A stretch of DNA of 64,000 nucleotides from Alphaproteobacteria bacterium (GTDB lineage Bacteria; Pseudomonadota; Alphaproteobacteria; Rhodospirillales; WMHbin7), in NCBI GenBank assembly GCA_015232335.1, contig JADFZV010000004.1:62001-126000 (forward strand), given 5' to 3'. Below the pieces are notes generated by a model. The model did not search any database. It was not told the origin of the DNA and saw only the letters and a list, made by a program, of their open reading frames with translations. The stretch's first letter is position 1, and each line of letters starts with the position of its first letter. A program made the position numbers and the translations under genes. Shown piece after piece: positions 21,901-30,300 of this stretch.

Positions 21901-22067
21901 CTTCGTTCCACCGCCAGAGGGGTATCGTCAGGGGCTCGTCCATCCGAGAAAATGCGGACTCCCATGCGACGGATCGATCTGGGCTCCCCTTCATGGCCCA
22001 AGTCCAATGCGCACCAGCCCAGCGAATTGGTGCCGATGTCGATTCCCAGGCGATACGGAATGGTCAT
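18954..22067 (-). CDS. cas9: Cas9 RNA-guided endonuclease, type II-C
   Basis: This 1037-residue Cas9 is in the compact II-C size range. RuvC-I is RLGIDIGTNSLGW with Asp10. It is followed by an Arg-rich bridge helix (RRTARGARKRRDRFVDRR), RuvC-II with Glu521 in IVVEIARDLPLG, HNH with His605 in VEVEHILPFKRTLDN followed by NRYKGN, and RuvC-III HHAIDAF with Asp747. All catalytic positions are intact, so the protein should cut. The C-terminal PAM-interacting part cannot be read for PAM preference. The start has GGGGAGG seven bases upstream. A divergent tracrRNA gene begins within about 50 bases. Confidence 0.97.
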   Translation of the reverse strand: MTIPYRLGIDIGTNSLGWCALDLGHEGEPRSIRRMGVRIFSDGRAPDDTPLAVERRTARGARKRRDRFVDRRADLMNALIRYGLMPSDVAARKALQEIDPYELRAKGLDEPLPAFHLGRAIFHINQRRGFQSNRKTDKKQKSDDIKGMKGGIGKLRAAIVESGARTLGEYLFVSFRKDRTVRGSKDGTVKPHLTLRARPHVVKNKNEYDLYADRAMYAEEFDLLWKRQTELGLALSDEARAKIRDIIFYQRPLKPTIPGKCALDPTDQRAPLALPIVQRFRMLSELVNLEIVFADQTHRSLSKTERDKLQGELAGKKELSFKKMRGLLGLGTETSFNLESEKREGLKGDATGISLAHKDCFGPRWWTMGLDRQNGIVETLLEEPNEDKLIEQAMAEWGLSPEAAANVADVSLIDGYGRLGRRALGKIVPLMEAEMINYAEAAKRAGYDHARLPDGEVFDRLPYYGEVLTHAVVGTGDIQHDPEKRFGRIANPTVHVAMNELRKLVNALAEKYGPPAEIVVEIARDLPLGKEAKAEKNKEQAKNQKKNDDRRTKLAELGLPDNGENMLRMRLWEELNDDPLARRCVYTGDAISIHNLFSRDVEVEHILPFKRTLDNSPANKTVSMCRANRYKGNRSPFEAFHTGADGFDWEEMLLRASALPKNKRWRFGEDAMAKFEGTGDFLARQLVDTQYISRLTRDYLTKIAGPYKVWVVTGRLTQMLRGKWGLNSLLSDHNQKNRFDHRHHAIDAFVVGVTDRSMLQRVASASDQYRERLIDDMPDPWDGFRDALKERVDKIVISHRPDHGVGGRLHEDTAYGIVRNPEKENGATLVYRKPLIGLNENEIARIRDKALRNEVMEATAFARGDKKELAKALSDYSASTGIRHVRLTKVEQGFVAFNDNEGQAYKAVVPGENAYVEIYETQEGKWCGEVVSVYSANKREFRTTWQSLEPYPKRIMRVYRGDLLALDGDNIFRVFQLRESLFFLAGHRESGSLDKRHKDEDDPFRWLMISYSRLKERGARKVTVDYLGRVNDPGPPQ

Positions 22068-22079
22068 GCAATCCTCCCC

Positions 22080-22109
22080 TTGACAACTCTAAGGTATTCT
22101 GCATGAAAT
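22080..22109 (+). promoter_or_regulatory. candidate tracrRNA promoter
   Basis: TTGACA (22080-22085, perfect -35), an 18-base spacer and TGAAAT (4/6 match to -10) point away from cas9. The -35 box lies only 13 bases before the cas9 ATG, so the promoter overlaps the cas9 leader on the other strand. Confidence 0.5.
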
Positions 22110-22115
22110 GGTTGC

Positions 22116-22227
22116 CGAGAGAAGCACCTTCTTAGCCGATAGGGATTAGCGGTCTCTCCGTTAACAAGCTTTGGCCCTTCGGGGCCAAGGGCACAAAATG
22201 TGGGGCAGGCTACGGCCTGCCCCTTTT
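22116..22227 (+). ncRNA. tracrRNA of the type II-C locus
   Basis: The anti-repeat at 22134-22154 pairs perfectly with 21 nt of the solitary repeat (17613-17633). After a short unpaired stretch (TCTC opposite the repeat) pairing partly resumes, giving the usual bulged repeat:anti-repeat duplex. Next come a 7-bp stem TTGGCCC-TTCG-GGGCCAA (22171-22188), a linker, and a 9-bp stem GGGGCAGGC-TACG-GCCTGCCCC (22202-22223) with TTTT that serves as terminator. This order is the standard II-C tracrRNA layout. The 5' end is predicted from the promoter and is uncertain; the 3' end is firm. Confidence 0.85.
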
Positions 22228-22243
22228 GTGTTATGTGTGTGTC

Positions 22244-22702
22244 ATGAGATCGAAACATCCTCTCTCCCTCGGCTTTCTCGAAGGCCTGATCGGTTTTCGC
22301 CTGCGTCTGGCGCAGATATCGCTGTTCGAGGATTTTGAGCGGGCACTCCGCCCCTTCGACATCACGCCCACGCGCTTTGGCGCCCTGGTCTTGATCGAGG
22401 CCAATTCGGGCCTGAGCCAGATGCAACTGGCCAAGACCATTCGCCTGGACCGCTCGACGCTGGTCGCCCTGCTCGATCACCTGGAGGGCAAGGGGCTGGT
22501 CAAGCGCCGTCCATCGCCCACCGACAAGCGGACCAACGAACTGGTCTTGACCGACGAGGGGCGCAAGCTGCTGGCCAAAGCCAAGCGCCGGGTGCAAGAG
22601 CATGAGAAGCGCCTGTTCGGAAAACTGAGTGCCAGCGACCGGGCGGAATTGAAGCGCCTGTTGGAAGCAGTATCGGCGAAAAAATATAATAATACACTGT
22701 AA
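22244..22702 (+). CDS. MarR-family regulator, probably of the hcr operon
   Basis: This 152-residue winged-helix protein has the DNA-binding segment LSQMQLAKTIRLDRSTLVALLDHLEGKGLVKRR followed by the DKRTNELVLTDEGRKLL wing. MarR proteins often respond to aromatic acids or their CoA esters, and this one sits between the pad and hcr operons, 71 bases before hcrC. The ATG at 22244 has no clear ribosome site and lies only 17 bases after the tracrRNA terminator, so its own promoter must overlap the tracrRNA gene or the mRNA may be almost leaderless. Confidence 0.85.
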   Translation: MRSKHPLSLGFLEGLIGFRLRLAQISLFEDFERALRPFDITPTRFGALVLIEANSGLSQMQLAKTIRLDRSTLVALLDHLEGKGLVKRRPSPTDKRTNELVLTDEGRKLLAKAKRRVQEHEKRLFGKLSASDRAELKRLLEAVSAKKYNNTL

Positions 22703-22720
22703 TGTAACGACTAAAAACGT

Positions 22721-22749
22721 TTGACGACAAACAAAAGCCGCCGTATTCT
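22721..22749 (+). promoter_or_regulatory. sigma70 promoter of hcrCAB with possible MarR site
   Basis: TTGACG, a 17-base spacer and TATTCT are followed by a predicted start near 22756 and the hcrC ATG at 22774. The inverted repeat GTTTG-ACGA-CAAAC (22719-22732) covers the -35 box. This is a fitting place for the adjacent MarR protein to repress. Confidence 0.65.
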
Positions 22750-22773
22750 GGGCTCATTCGAGGAGGCGTCGTC

Positions 22774-23232
22774 ATGAAATCCATCTTGAGCCTTTGGGTG
22801 AATGGCCGGTTGCGCGAGGATGCGGTCGATTCCGCAACGCTGCTGCTCGATTATCTGCGCGACCAGGTGGGGCTGACCGGCACCAAGCAGGGCTGCGACG
22901 GTGGCGAATGCGGGGCCTGCACGGTTCTGGTCGATGACCGCCCGCGCCTGGCTTGTATCACTCTGGCCCATCAGGTGGCGGGCAGGCGTGTCGAGACCAT
23001 CGAGGGTCTTGCCCAGAACGGGCGCTTAAGCCGCCTGCAACAGGCCTTTCACGAAAAGCTGGGCACACAATGCGGCTTTTGCACGCCCGGTATGATCATG
23101 GCCGCCGAGGCCTTGCTGCGCCAAAATCCTGATCCCACTGTCCAGGAGATCAAGACGGCGCTGTCGGGCAATCTGTGCCGCTGCACGGGCTATGTGAAGA
23201 TCGTCGAAGCCGTGCAGGAGGCCGCCCAATGA
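22774..23232 (+). CDS. hcrC: 4-hydroxybenzoyl-CoA reductase gamma subunit (2x[2Fe-2S])
   Basis: This 152-residue xanthine-oxidase-family small subunit has the plant-type 2Fe-2S site [21 protein letters not shown] and the second cluster site [11 protein letters not shown]...GNLCRCTGY. It relays electrons to the molybdenum subunit. A strong AGGAGG lies upstream, and it overlaps hcrA by ATGA. The 4-hydroxybenzoyl-CoA assignment comes from the HcrB subunit, whose extra cluster loop is diagnostic. Confidence 0.9.
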   Translation: MKSILSLWVNGRLREDAVDSATLLLDYLRDQVGLTGTKQGCDGGECGACTVLVDDRPRLACITLAHQVAGRRVETIEGLAQNGRLSRLQQAFHEKLGTQCGFCTPGMIMAAEALLRQNPDPTVQEIKTALSGNLCRCTGYVKIVEAVQEAAQ

Positions 23233-25538
23233 ATGCGCTCGTCCCACGCAATGGCAAGATCGGCGCCCGCACACCCTTGATCGATGGGGTGGAAAAGGTG
23301 ACGGGCAAGGCCAAATACACCGCCGATCTGGCGCATACAGGGGCTTATGTCGGCAAGATTCTGCGCTCGACCAAGGCGCATGCCCGCATTCTGTCGATTG
23401 ATGTCTCAAAGGCCCTGGCGCTGCCCGGCGTCGTGGCGGTGGTGACGGGGGCAGATACGCCGGTTCCCTTCGGCGTTCTGCCGATTGCCGAGAACGAATA
23501 TCCCCTGGCCCGCGAGAAGGTGCGCTATCGGGGCGATCCGGTGGCGGCATTGGCGGCGATTGATGAAAAGACGGCCGAGGCAGCACTTCGGCTGATTCAG
23601 GTCGATTACGAGGAATTGCCCGCCTATTACGATCCCAGAAAGGCCATGGCCCCGGGCGTTGTGCCCCTGCATGACGACAAGCCCAATAATGTGCTGCGCG
23701 AAGTGCATAACGAATTCGGAGATGCCGAGGCGGGATTCGCCAAGGCCGATCTGGTGCGCTCGAAAACCTATCGCTTCGCCGAGGTCAATCACGTCCATAT
23801 CGAACCCAATGCCAGCCTGGCCGATTATGATTCCGAGCGCGGTTATCTGACGCTGCACACCACGACCCAGGTTCCCTATTACGTCCATCTGAAAGTGGCG
23901 CAGTGCCTGCAAATCGACACATCGCGCATTCGCGTGGTCAAGCCCTTTCTGGGCGGCGGTTTTGGGGCGCGCACGGAAACCCTAAGCTTCGAGATCATCG
24001 CAGCCCTGCTGGCCGTGAAGGCCGAGGGCAAGGTGCGCCTGCTTCAAAGCCGCGAGGAAACCTTCATCTCGCACAGAGGGCGTCCTGCTGCCGAGATCAC
24101 TATGAAGCTGGGCCTTACCAAAGACGGCAAGATCACCGCCTGCCATGCCGATGTCGTGCAGACGGGCGGGGCCTATGCCGGCTATGGCATCATCACCATT
24201 CTGTATTCCGGAGCCCTTCTGCACGGGCTTTACGACATTCCGGCCATCAAGCACGATGCTTGGCGCGTCTATACCAACACCCCGCCCTGCGGAGCCATGC
24301 GCGGCCACGGCACGGTGGACAGCCGCGCCGCCTTCGAGGACCTGCTCACCATCATGGCCGAGGAACTGGGGCTTGATCCCTTTCAGGTGCGCAGGATAAA
24401 TCTGATACCTCAGATTCCTTATACCACCATGCTGGCCCAGAAGGTCATGAGCTATGGCTTGCCCGAATGTCTGGACAAGGTGATGCAGGCCTCGGGCTGG
24501 GCCGAGCGGCGGGGCAAAATGCCCAAGGGCAGGGGCCTCGGCCTGGGTTGCGCCCACTTCGTCTCTGGCACCTCAACGCCCAAGCACTGGACCGGAGAGC
24601 CGCATGCCACGGTGAATCTCAAGGTCGATTTCGACGGCGGCCTGACGCTTTTTACCGGGGCTGCCGATATCGGCCAGGGCTCCAGTACCATGGCGGCCCA
24701 GGTGGTGGCCGAGGTGCTGGGTGTCGATATCAAGCGCATCAGCGTGATCGCCGCCGACAGCGCGCTGACGCCTAAGGACAATGGCAGCTATTCCTCGCGC
24801 GTCACCTTCATGGTGGGCAATGCAGCCCTTGATGCCGCCACCCAGCTTAAGGAAAAACTGGCGCAAGCAGCGGCACGCAAACTGGAAGCCAGGCCTGAAG
24901 ACATCGTCAATCACGACGAGCATTTCATGGTGGCGGGCAGCCAGGACAAGGGCCTGGCCTTCGGCGATGTGGTCAAGGAGGCCCTGATCGATACCGGCAC
25001 CATCACGGTCAAGGGAACCTTCGCCTGCCCCAAGGAATTCATGGGCGATAAGAAAATCCGGGGCAGCGCCATCGGCGCCACCATGGGTTTTTGTTATTCC
25101 GCCCAGGTGGTGGAAGCCGAGGTCGACGAGATCACCGGCAAGGTCAGGCCCATCAAGGTCTGGGTGGCGGTGGATGTGGGCAGAGCGCTCAATCCTCTGG
25201 CGGTCGAGGGACAGATCCAGGGCGGCGTCTGGATGGGCATGGGCCAGGCCCTTTCGGAAGAAACCCGCTTCGAGGACGGACGCATGCTGCATGCCAATCT
25301 GATCGATTACCGGGTTCCCACCATGCTGGATAGCCCGGATATCGAAGTGATCATCGTTGAAAGCATCGATCCCAACGGCCCCTTTGGCGCCAAGGAAGCC
25401 TCTGAGGGTATGCTGGCGGGATTTCTGCCCGCCGTGATGGATGCTGTGCATGAGGCCACCGGAGTCCGTCCCGACCAGTTGCCCTTAAGCCCCGAGCGCA
25501 TGGCGGACTATCTGGATGCAAGGGTCAAGACTCATTAA
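23229..25538 (+). CDS. hcrA: 4-hydroxybenzoyl-CoA reductase alpha subunit (molybdenum)
   Basis: This 769-residue molybdopterin-cytosine-dinucleotide subunit reductively removes the para-hydroxyl of 4-hydroxybenzoyl-CoA to give benzoyl-CoA. The family segments [51 protein letters not shown] and near the end [13 protein letters not shown] are in order. The last contains the conserved Glu near Mo. The ATG at 23229 overlaps the hcrC stop. The last five codons and the stop form one arm of a 19-bp inverted repeat whose partner lies before hcrB, an unusual arrangement. Confidence 0.9.
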   Translation: MNALVPRNGKIGARTPLIDGVEKVTGKAKYTADLAHTGAYVGKILRSTKAHARILSIDVSKALALPGVVAVVTGADTPVPFGVLPIAENEYPLAREKVRYRGDPVAALAAIDEKTAEAALRLIQVDYEELPAYYDPRKAMAPGVVPLHDDKPNNVLREVHNEFGDAEAGFAKADLVRSKTYRFAEVNHVHIEPNASLADYDSERGYLTLHTTTQVPYYVHLKVAQCLQIDTSRIRVVKPFLGGGFGARTETLSFEIIAALLAVKAEGKVRLLQSREETFISHRGRPAAEITMKLGLTKDGKITACHADVVQTGGAYAGYGIITILYSGALLHGLYDIPAIKHDAWRVYTNTPPCGAMRGHGTVDSRAAFEDLLTIMAEELGLDPFQVRRINLIPQIPYTTMLAQKVMSYGLPECLDKVMQASGWAERRGKMPKGRGLGLGCAHFVSGTSTPKHWTGEPHATVNLKVDFDGGLTLFTGAADIGQGSSTMAAQVVAEVLGVDIKRISVIAADSALTPKDNGSYSSRVTFMVGNAALDAATQLKEKLAQAAARKLEARPEDIVNHDEHFMVAGSQDKGLAFGDVVKEALIDTGTITVKGTFACPKEFMGDKKIRGSAIGATMGFCYSAQVVEAEVDEITGKVRPIKVWVAVDVGRALNPLAVEGQIQGGVWMGMGQALSEETRFEDGRMLHANLIDYRVPTMLDSPDIEVIIVESIDPNGPFGAKEASEGMLAGFLPAVMDAVHEATGVRPDQLPLSPERMADYLDARVKTH

Positions 25539-25788
25539 CCCCGCGAGACGCGCTCTTGAAGAAAATGGCCGAATGAAAGGAAAAAAGCGATGAGCGTATC
25601 GGCAATACGGACGAGCTTTTTGACGTATCAGTCGGCCATTTTCTTCAGAGCCCGAAGGGACGCGGCGATTTTTGCGCTCGAATACGTTGCTTGTCCCTTG
25701 TGGACGTCCAGTCCACGGCGGGTCAAGCGCCTGTTCGAGCACAAAAAGCCCTCGCGTCGCGTCCGTGGCGTTAATGAGTCTTGACCCT
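25521..25788. repeat. nested palindromic element between hcrA and hcrB
   Basis: Outer arms AGGGTCAAGACTCATTAAC (25521-25539) and its exact reverse complement (25770-25788) enclose two long foldbacks. The first pairs TGAAGAAAATGGCCGA (25557-25572) with 25632-25647, with inner stems AAAAAGC/GCTTTTT and CGTAT/ATACG. The second pairs GGACGCG...GCTCGAA (25658-25682) imperfectly with 25734-25764, with inner GCTTGTCCC/GGGTCAAGC (one mismatch) and GTGGAC/GTCCAC around 25700-25716. The result is an A-BB'-CC'-A' cross. The left outer arm includes the hcrA stop, and the right arm ends directly before the hcrB GGGAGG ribosome site. It may be a dispersed alphaproteobacterial palindromic repeat or an operon control element. 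Short frames inside it are not coding. Confidence 0.8.
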
Positions 25789-25802
25789 AGGGAGGCGGCG
25801 CA

Positions 25803-26771
25803 ATGAATCTGCTTGGCGACTTCAATCTGCTGCGCCCAACTTCGCTGGATGAGGCTGTGAAGGCTCTTTCAGGCGAGGGGGCACAGCCCATCGCGGGGGG
25901 CACCGATCTGTTGCCTAATCTGCGACGCGGCTTGAGCAAGCCCAAACTGCTGGTCGATCTGTCGGCTCTTGATCATTGCTCGGATATTGTTGCATTGCCT
26001 GATGGCACTGTGCGTATCGGCGCCCTTGTTACCTTGGAAGCGCTTGTTGCCTCTCCTTTGATTCCCGAAGCCGTCAAGCAGGCGGCCCTGGGCGTCGCCG
26101 GTCCCACGCACCGAGCGCAAGGTACGCTGGGCGGCAATCTGTGCCAGGATACGCGCTGCGTTTTCTATAATCAGAGCGACTGGTGGCGTGAGGGCAATGG
26201 GTTTTGCCTGAAATATCAGGGCGACAAATGCCATGTCGTGGCGAAAAGCGATCGCTGCTACGCCACCTATCATGGCGACATCGCCCCGGCCCTGATGGTG
26301 CTGGAGGCCAGGGCTGAGATTGTGGGGCCCGAGGGCTCGCGCCGCATTCTGCTGGCGGAACTGTTCCGTGAGAAAGGTGACGATCACCTGACCTTGTCGC
26401 CGGGTGAGATCCTCTTGGCCATTTCGCTGCCCCCCATGAGTGGTTGGAGTGCCGCTTATGAAAAGGCCCGGGTGCGGGAAGCCATCGAATTTCCCCTGGC
26501 GGGCGTTGCCGTTGCCATGAAGCGCGAGAAGGGCCGGATCGCTGGCTTGCGCGTGGCGATCACGGGGGCCAATTCCGCCCCTCTGATGGTGCCGGTAGAC
26601 GAGCTGGTGGGGCAGGAATGGGGCGACGCTGTCGCCGAAACGCTGGGTAAACAGGTCCGGAAAACCGCGAATGTGCTGAAATCCACCATTTCCAGCGCCA
26701 AATACCGCCGCCGAATGCTGCTCGCCTTGGCCAGGAAACTTGCCAGCCAACTGTGGATAAAGGCCGCTTGA
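25803..26771 (+). CDS. hcrB: 4-hydroxybenzoyl-CoA reductase beta subunit (FAD, extra 4Fe-4S)
   Basis: This 322-residue FAD subunit of the xanthine oxidase family has IAGGTDLLPNLRRG and TLGGNLCQDTRC at the flavin site. It contains the HcrB-specific insertion with Cys119, Cys135, Cys143 and Cys152. Their 16-8-9 spacing equals that of the 4Fe-4S ligands known for the Thauera aromatica enzyme. This cluster lets the enzyme run as a ferredoxin-driven reductase, and it separates HcrB from ordinary hydroxylase FAD subunits. It is separated from hcrA by 264 bases of palindromic DNA although the three subunits form one complex. Confidence 0.92.
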   Translation: MNLLGDFNLLRPTSLDEAVKALSGEGAQPIAGGTDLLPNLRRGLSKPKLLVDLSALDHCSDIVALPDGTVRIGALVTLEALVASPLIPEAVKQAALGVAGPTHRAQGTLGGNLCQDTRCVFYNQSDWWREGNGFCLKYQGDKCHVVAKSDRCYATYHGDIAPALMVLEARAEIVGPEGSRRILLAELFREKGDDHLTLSPGEILLAISLPPMSGWSAAYEKARVREAIEFPLAGVAVAMKREKGRIAGLRVAITGANSAPLMVPVDELVGQEWGDAVAETLGKQVRKTANVLKSTISSAKYRRRMLLALARKLASQLWIKAA

Positions 26772-26787
26772 CGGGGAGGGGCGTTCG

Positions 26788-26816
26788 GATCAATTGTACA
26801 AGATGTACAATTGATC
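26788..26816. promoter_or_regulatory. 29-bp palindromic operator of the toxin-antitoxin pair
   Basis: Perfect 13-bp arms GATCAATTGTACA and TGTACAATTGATC flank AGA, 13 bases before the antitoxin ATG. It holds two TGTACA cores nine bases apart. TGTACA is the known core bound by YefM antitoxins in E. coli, so autoregulation at this site is very likely. Confidence 0.75.
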
Positions 26817-26829
26817 TTTGGAGGGCGAC

Positions 26830-27111
26830 ATGTCACGTCATAGTCAGGCGACGCTTTCCACGGCCGATGCCAGGGGTCAACTCTCCGATATTCTGAACCG
26901 CGCCGCCTTCGGCAAGGAGCGTGTTGTCGTGTCCCGGCGTGGAAAGCCGCTGGCAGCCGTGGTTCCCCTTGAGGATATCGAAACCCTGGAAGCGCTGGAG
27001 GATGCCCTGGACGCGGCAGAAATCCAGAAACGCCTGTTGGAATGGGAGGCGGCGGGCAAACCCGGGATTCCGCTTGAAGAGGTCGCAATCCGTCTGGGTG
27101 CTAAACTTTAG
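26830..27111 (+). CDS. Phd/YefM-family antitoxin
   Basis: This 93-residue protein has the YefM/Phd N-terminal fold: LSTADARGQLSDILNRAAFGKERVVVSRRGKPLAAVVPLEDIETLE, then a short acidic helical tail that would wrap the toxin. The ATG at 26830 has GGAGGG upstream. A 29-bp operator with TGTACA cores lies directly before it, and the RelE-like toxin follows after 11 bases. Confidence 0.88.
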   Translation: MSRHSQATLSTADARGQLSDILNRAAFGKERVVVSRRGKPLAAVVPLEDIETLEALEDALDAAEIQKRLLEWEAAGKPGIPLEEVAIRLGAKL

Positions 27112-27122
27112 GGTCCTGACTC

Positions 27123-27377
27123 ATGGCCTATCGGATCGTCTTCGAACCCAGGGCACTCAAGGAATTCGAAGCCCTGGACGGCCAGATGCGTAGGCGCGTC
27201 CTGAAAGCGCTTCAGAAACTGGCGACAAATCCCTTTTCATCAGCGAACGTCAAGGCCTTGCATGGGGGCGGCTTCCGGCTTCGGGTTGGCGACTGGCGTG
27301 TTCTCTATTCCGTTCAGGATGATATCCTATTGATTCTCGTCCTCAAGATCGCGCATCGTCGTGAAGCTTATCGCTAA
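27123..27377 (+). CDS. RelE/ParE-superfamily toxin
   Basis: This 84-residue protein, YRIVFEPRALKEFEALDGQMRRRVLKAL then GGFRLRVGDWRVLYSVQDDILLILVLKIAHRREAYR, has the RelE fold and the Arg-rich strands and C-terminal HRREAY used for ribosome-dependent mRNA cleavage in RelE relatives. It pairs with the antitoxin upstream. dnaE follows after 17 bases, but its own start region looks independent. ParE-like gyrase action is less likely given the RelE-like ending. Confidence 0.87.
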   Translation: MAYRIVFEPRALKEFEALDGQMRRRVLKALQKLATNPFSSANVKALHGGGFRLRVGDWRVLYSVQDDILLILVLKIAHRREAYR

Positions 27378-27394
27378 CATGAATTGGTAGAACC

Positions 27395-30300
27395 ATGCCC
27401 CCCGCCGATTTCATTCATCTGCGCCTGCATAGCGCCTACTCGCTGGCCGAGGGGGCGCTCAAGGTCAAGGAGTTGGTGAAGCTTTGCGAAAAGCACGCCA
27501 TGCCAGCCGTGGCCCTGACTGACACTGGAAATTTGTTCGGCGTGCTTGATTTCGCCTCGGCCTGCACGGATGCGGGCATTCAGCCCATCGTCGGCTGTCA
27601 GTTGGCGATTCGCAAGGACGAGGTGGAAGGCAGCGGCGCCTTTCGCGAGGGGCGCAAGCCCGATCCCGATCCTGTCGTCGTGCTTTGTCAGAACGAGACC
27701 GGCTATGCTAATCTGTTAAAGCTGGTCAGCAAGGCGTTTTTGGAAACCGAAGCGGGCGAAACGCCGCAGATTACCCTGCTCGATCTTGAAACCAGGGCGG
27801 ATGGTCTGTTGCTGTTGTCGGGCGGTCCCTCGGGTCCGATCGGACGCCTGCTTCAAGACGGGGCCAAGGACAAGGCGCTGCAGATGGCCTTGCGTCTGAA
27901 ATCCTCATTCCCGGGCCGTTTCTATATTGAAATCCAGCGCCACGGCCTGGACGAGGAACGCAAGACCGAGGCGGCTTTTCTTGATCTGGCCTATGATCTC
28001 GATCTGCCGCTGCTGGCCACCAACGAATGCTTCTTCGGGCCGGAAAGCATGTACGAGGCGCATGACGCGCTTTTGTGTATCGCTGGCGGGGCCTATGTCT
28101 CGCAGGGCGAGCGCAGGCGCGTGACCCCCGAACACCGGTTCAAATCAGCCGTTGAGATGCGCGCCCTGTTTTCCGACCTGCCCGAGGCGGCGGACAATAC
28201 GTTGGTGGTGGCCAAGCGTTGCGCCTTCTGGCCCAAAAAACGTTCTCCCATTCTGCCGGTCTATACCAAGCTAGAGGGCCGCAGCGAGGAAGAGGCCCTG
28301 CGCCAGATGGCCCATGATGGGCTGGAGCGTCGTTTGCCCGTGCATGTCTGGAAGGAAGACATGGACGAGGCCGAGCGCGCGCATGCCGCAAAACCCTACC
28401 GCGAACGCCTCGACTATGAGCTGGACGTCATCGTCAAAATGGGGTTTCCCGGCTATTTTCTGATCGTTGCCGACTTCATTCAATGGAGCAAGGAACACGA
28501 TATTCCGGTGGGGCCGGGGCGCGGTTCGGGTGCCGGTTCGGTTGTCGCCTGGGCGCTGACCATCACCGATCTCGATCCTTTGCGTTTCAATCTGCTGTTC
28601 GAACGCTTCTTGAATCCGGAACGCGTGTCGATGCCCGACTTTGACATCGACTTCTGCCAGGATCGCAGAGACGAGGTGATTCGCTACGTGCAAAGCGAAT
28701 ACGGCTTCGACAAGGTCGCGCAGATCATCACCTTTGGTAAATTGCAAGCCAGGGCGGCGCTGCGCGATGTCGGGCGCGTTCTCGAAATGCCCTATGGGCA
28801 GGTGGACCGCATCTGCAAACTGATTCCGCAGAATCCGGCCAAGCCCGTCACCATCGCCGAGGCCATCGAAGCCGAGCCTTTGCTGGGCCAAATGCGCGAG
28901 GCCGATCCGGTGGTGGGCAAGCTGCTCGATGTGGGGCAGAAGCTGGAAGGGCTTTACCGCCATGCCTCCACCCATGCCGCGGGCGTGGTGATGGGCGACC
29001 GACCGCTCGACGAACTGGTGCCGCTTTACCGCGATCCCCGTTCCGACATGCCGGTTACCCAGTTCAATATGAAATGGGTCGAGGCGGCTGGTCTGGTCAA
29101 GTTCGACTTTCTGGGCCTGAAGACGCTGACGGTCTTGCAAAAGGCGGTCAATCTGGTGGCCAAAAAGGGCATTGCCGTCGACTTGACGGCGCTGCAGCTG
29201 GATGATCGCTTAAGCTTCGAGATGCTGGGGCGCGGCGATACGGTGGGCGTGTTCCAGTTGGAAAGTGCTGGCATGCGCGATACGGTCAAGGCCCTGAAGC
29301 CCGACACGCTAGAAGAAATCATCGCCATCGTAGCACTTTATCGTCCCGGCCCGATGGGCAACATTCCCAGCTTCATCAAGCGCAAGCACGGCGAAGAGGA
29401 ACCCGACTGCCTGCATCCCACGCTGGAGCCCATTCTCAAAGAAACCTTCGGCATCATGGTCTATCAGGAACAGGTGATGCAGATCGCCCAGGTGCTGTCG
29501 GGCTATACGCTGGGCGGCGCCGATCTCTTGCGCCGCGCCATGGGCAAGAAGAACAAGGAGGAGATGGACGCCCAGCGCAAGAATTTCGTGGATGGGGCGG
29601 TGGCTCGCAAGGTTTCGCAAGCCCAGGCCTCGCACATCTTCGACATGGTGGCCAAGTTTGCTGAATACGGCTTTAACAAAAGCCACGCCGCCGCCTATGC
29701 CGTGGTGGCCTACCAGACCGCATGGATGAAGGCCAATCATCCGGTAGAGTTCATCGCCGCTTCCATGACCTACGACATGGGCTCGACCGACAAGCTGGCC
29801 GTGTTCCGCCAGGAACTTGAGCGTATGAAATTCAAGTTGCTGCCGCCCGACGTCAACCGGTCTGAGGCCGTTTTTTCGGTCGAGGATGGGTCGGTGCGCT
29901 ACGCCCTGGCGGCCATCAAGAATGTGGGAATGGCTGCCATGCAGACCCTGGTGGAGGAGCGCCTTAAGAATGGCCCCTTCAAGGATGTGGCCGATCTGTT
30001 TCGCAGGCTCGATACGAGAACGCTGAACCGGCGGCAGGTGGAAAATCTGATCCGCGCCGGCGCTTTCGATTCGCTCGACAATAACCGGGCCCGCCTGATG
30101 GATGGGCTGGATATTCTGATGCGCGAGGCCAGCAGCGCCCAGGAGGAACGCGAAAGCGGGCAAGTCAGCCTGTTCGGCGCCATCGATCCCAAGGCCAATG
30201 CACCCAGGCTGCCCAATCGGGCCGATTGGCCGCCCATGGATCGTTTGAAAGAGGAATTCTCTGCCATCGGCTTTTATCTTTCGGCCCATCCTCTGGACGC

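Noticed and set aside
17613..22154. 21-bp inverted match flanking the cas block looked like terminal inverted repeats of a mobile element
   Set aside because: One copy lies in a II-C repeat and the other in a tracrRNA with the expected hairpins and terminator, so repeat:anti-repeat pairing explains the match. No target duplication is seen.
25590..25784. 64-codon frame between hcrA and hcrB
   Set aside because: It lies wholly within the nested palindrome and its codons follow the base pairing, not protein constraint.
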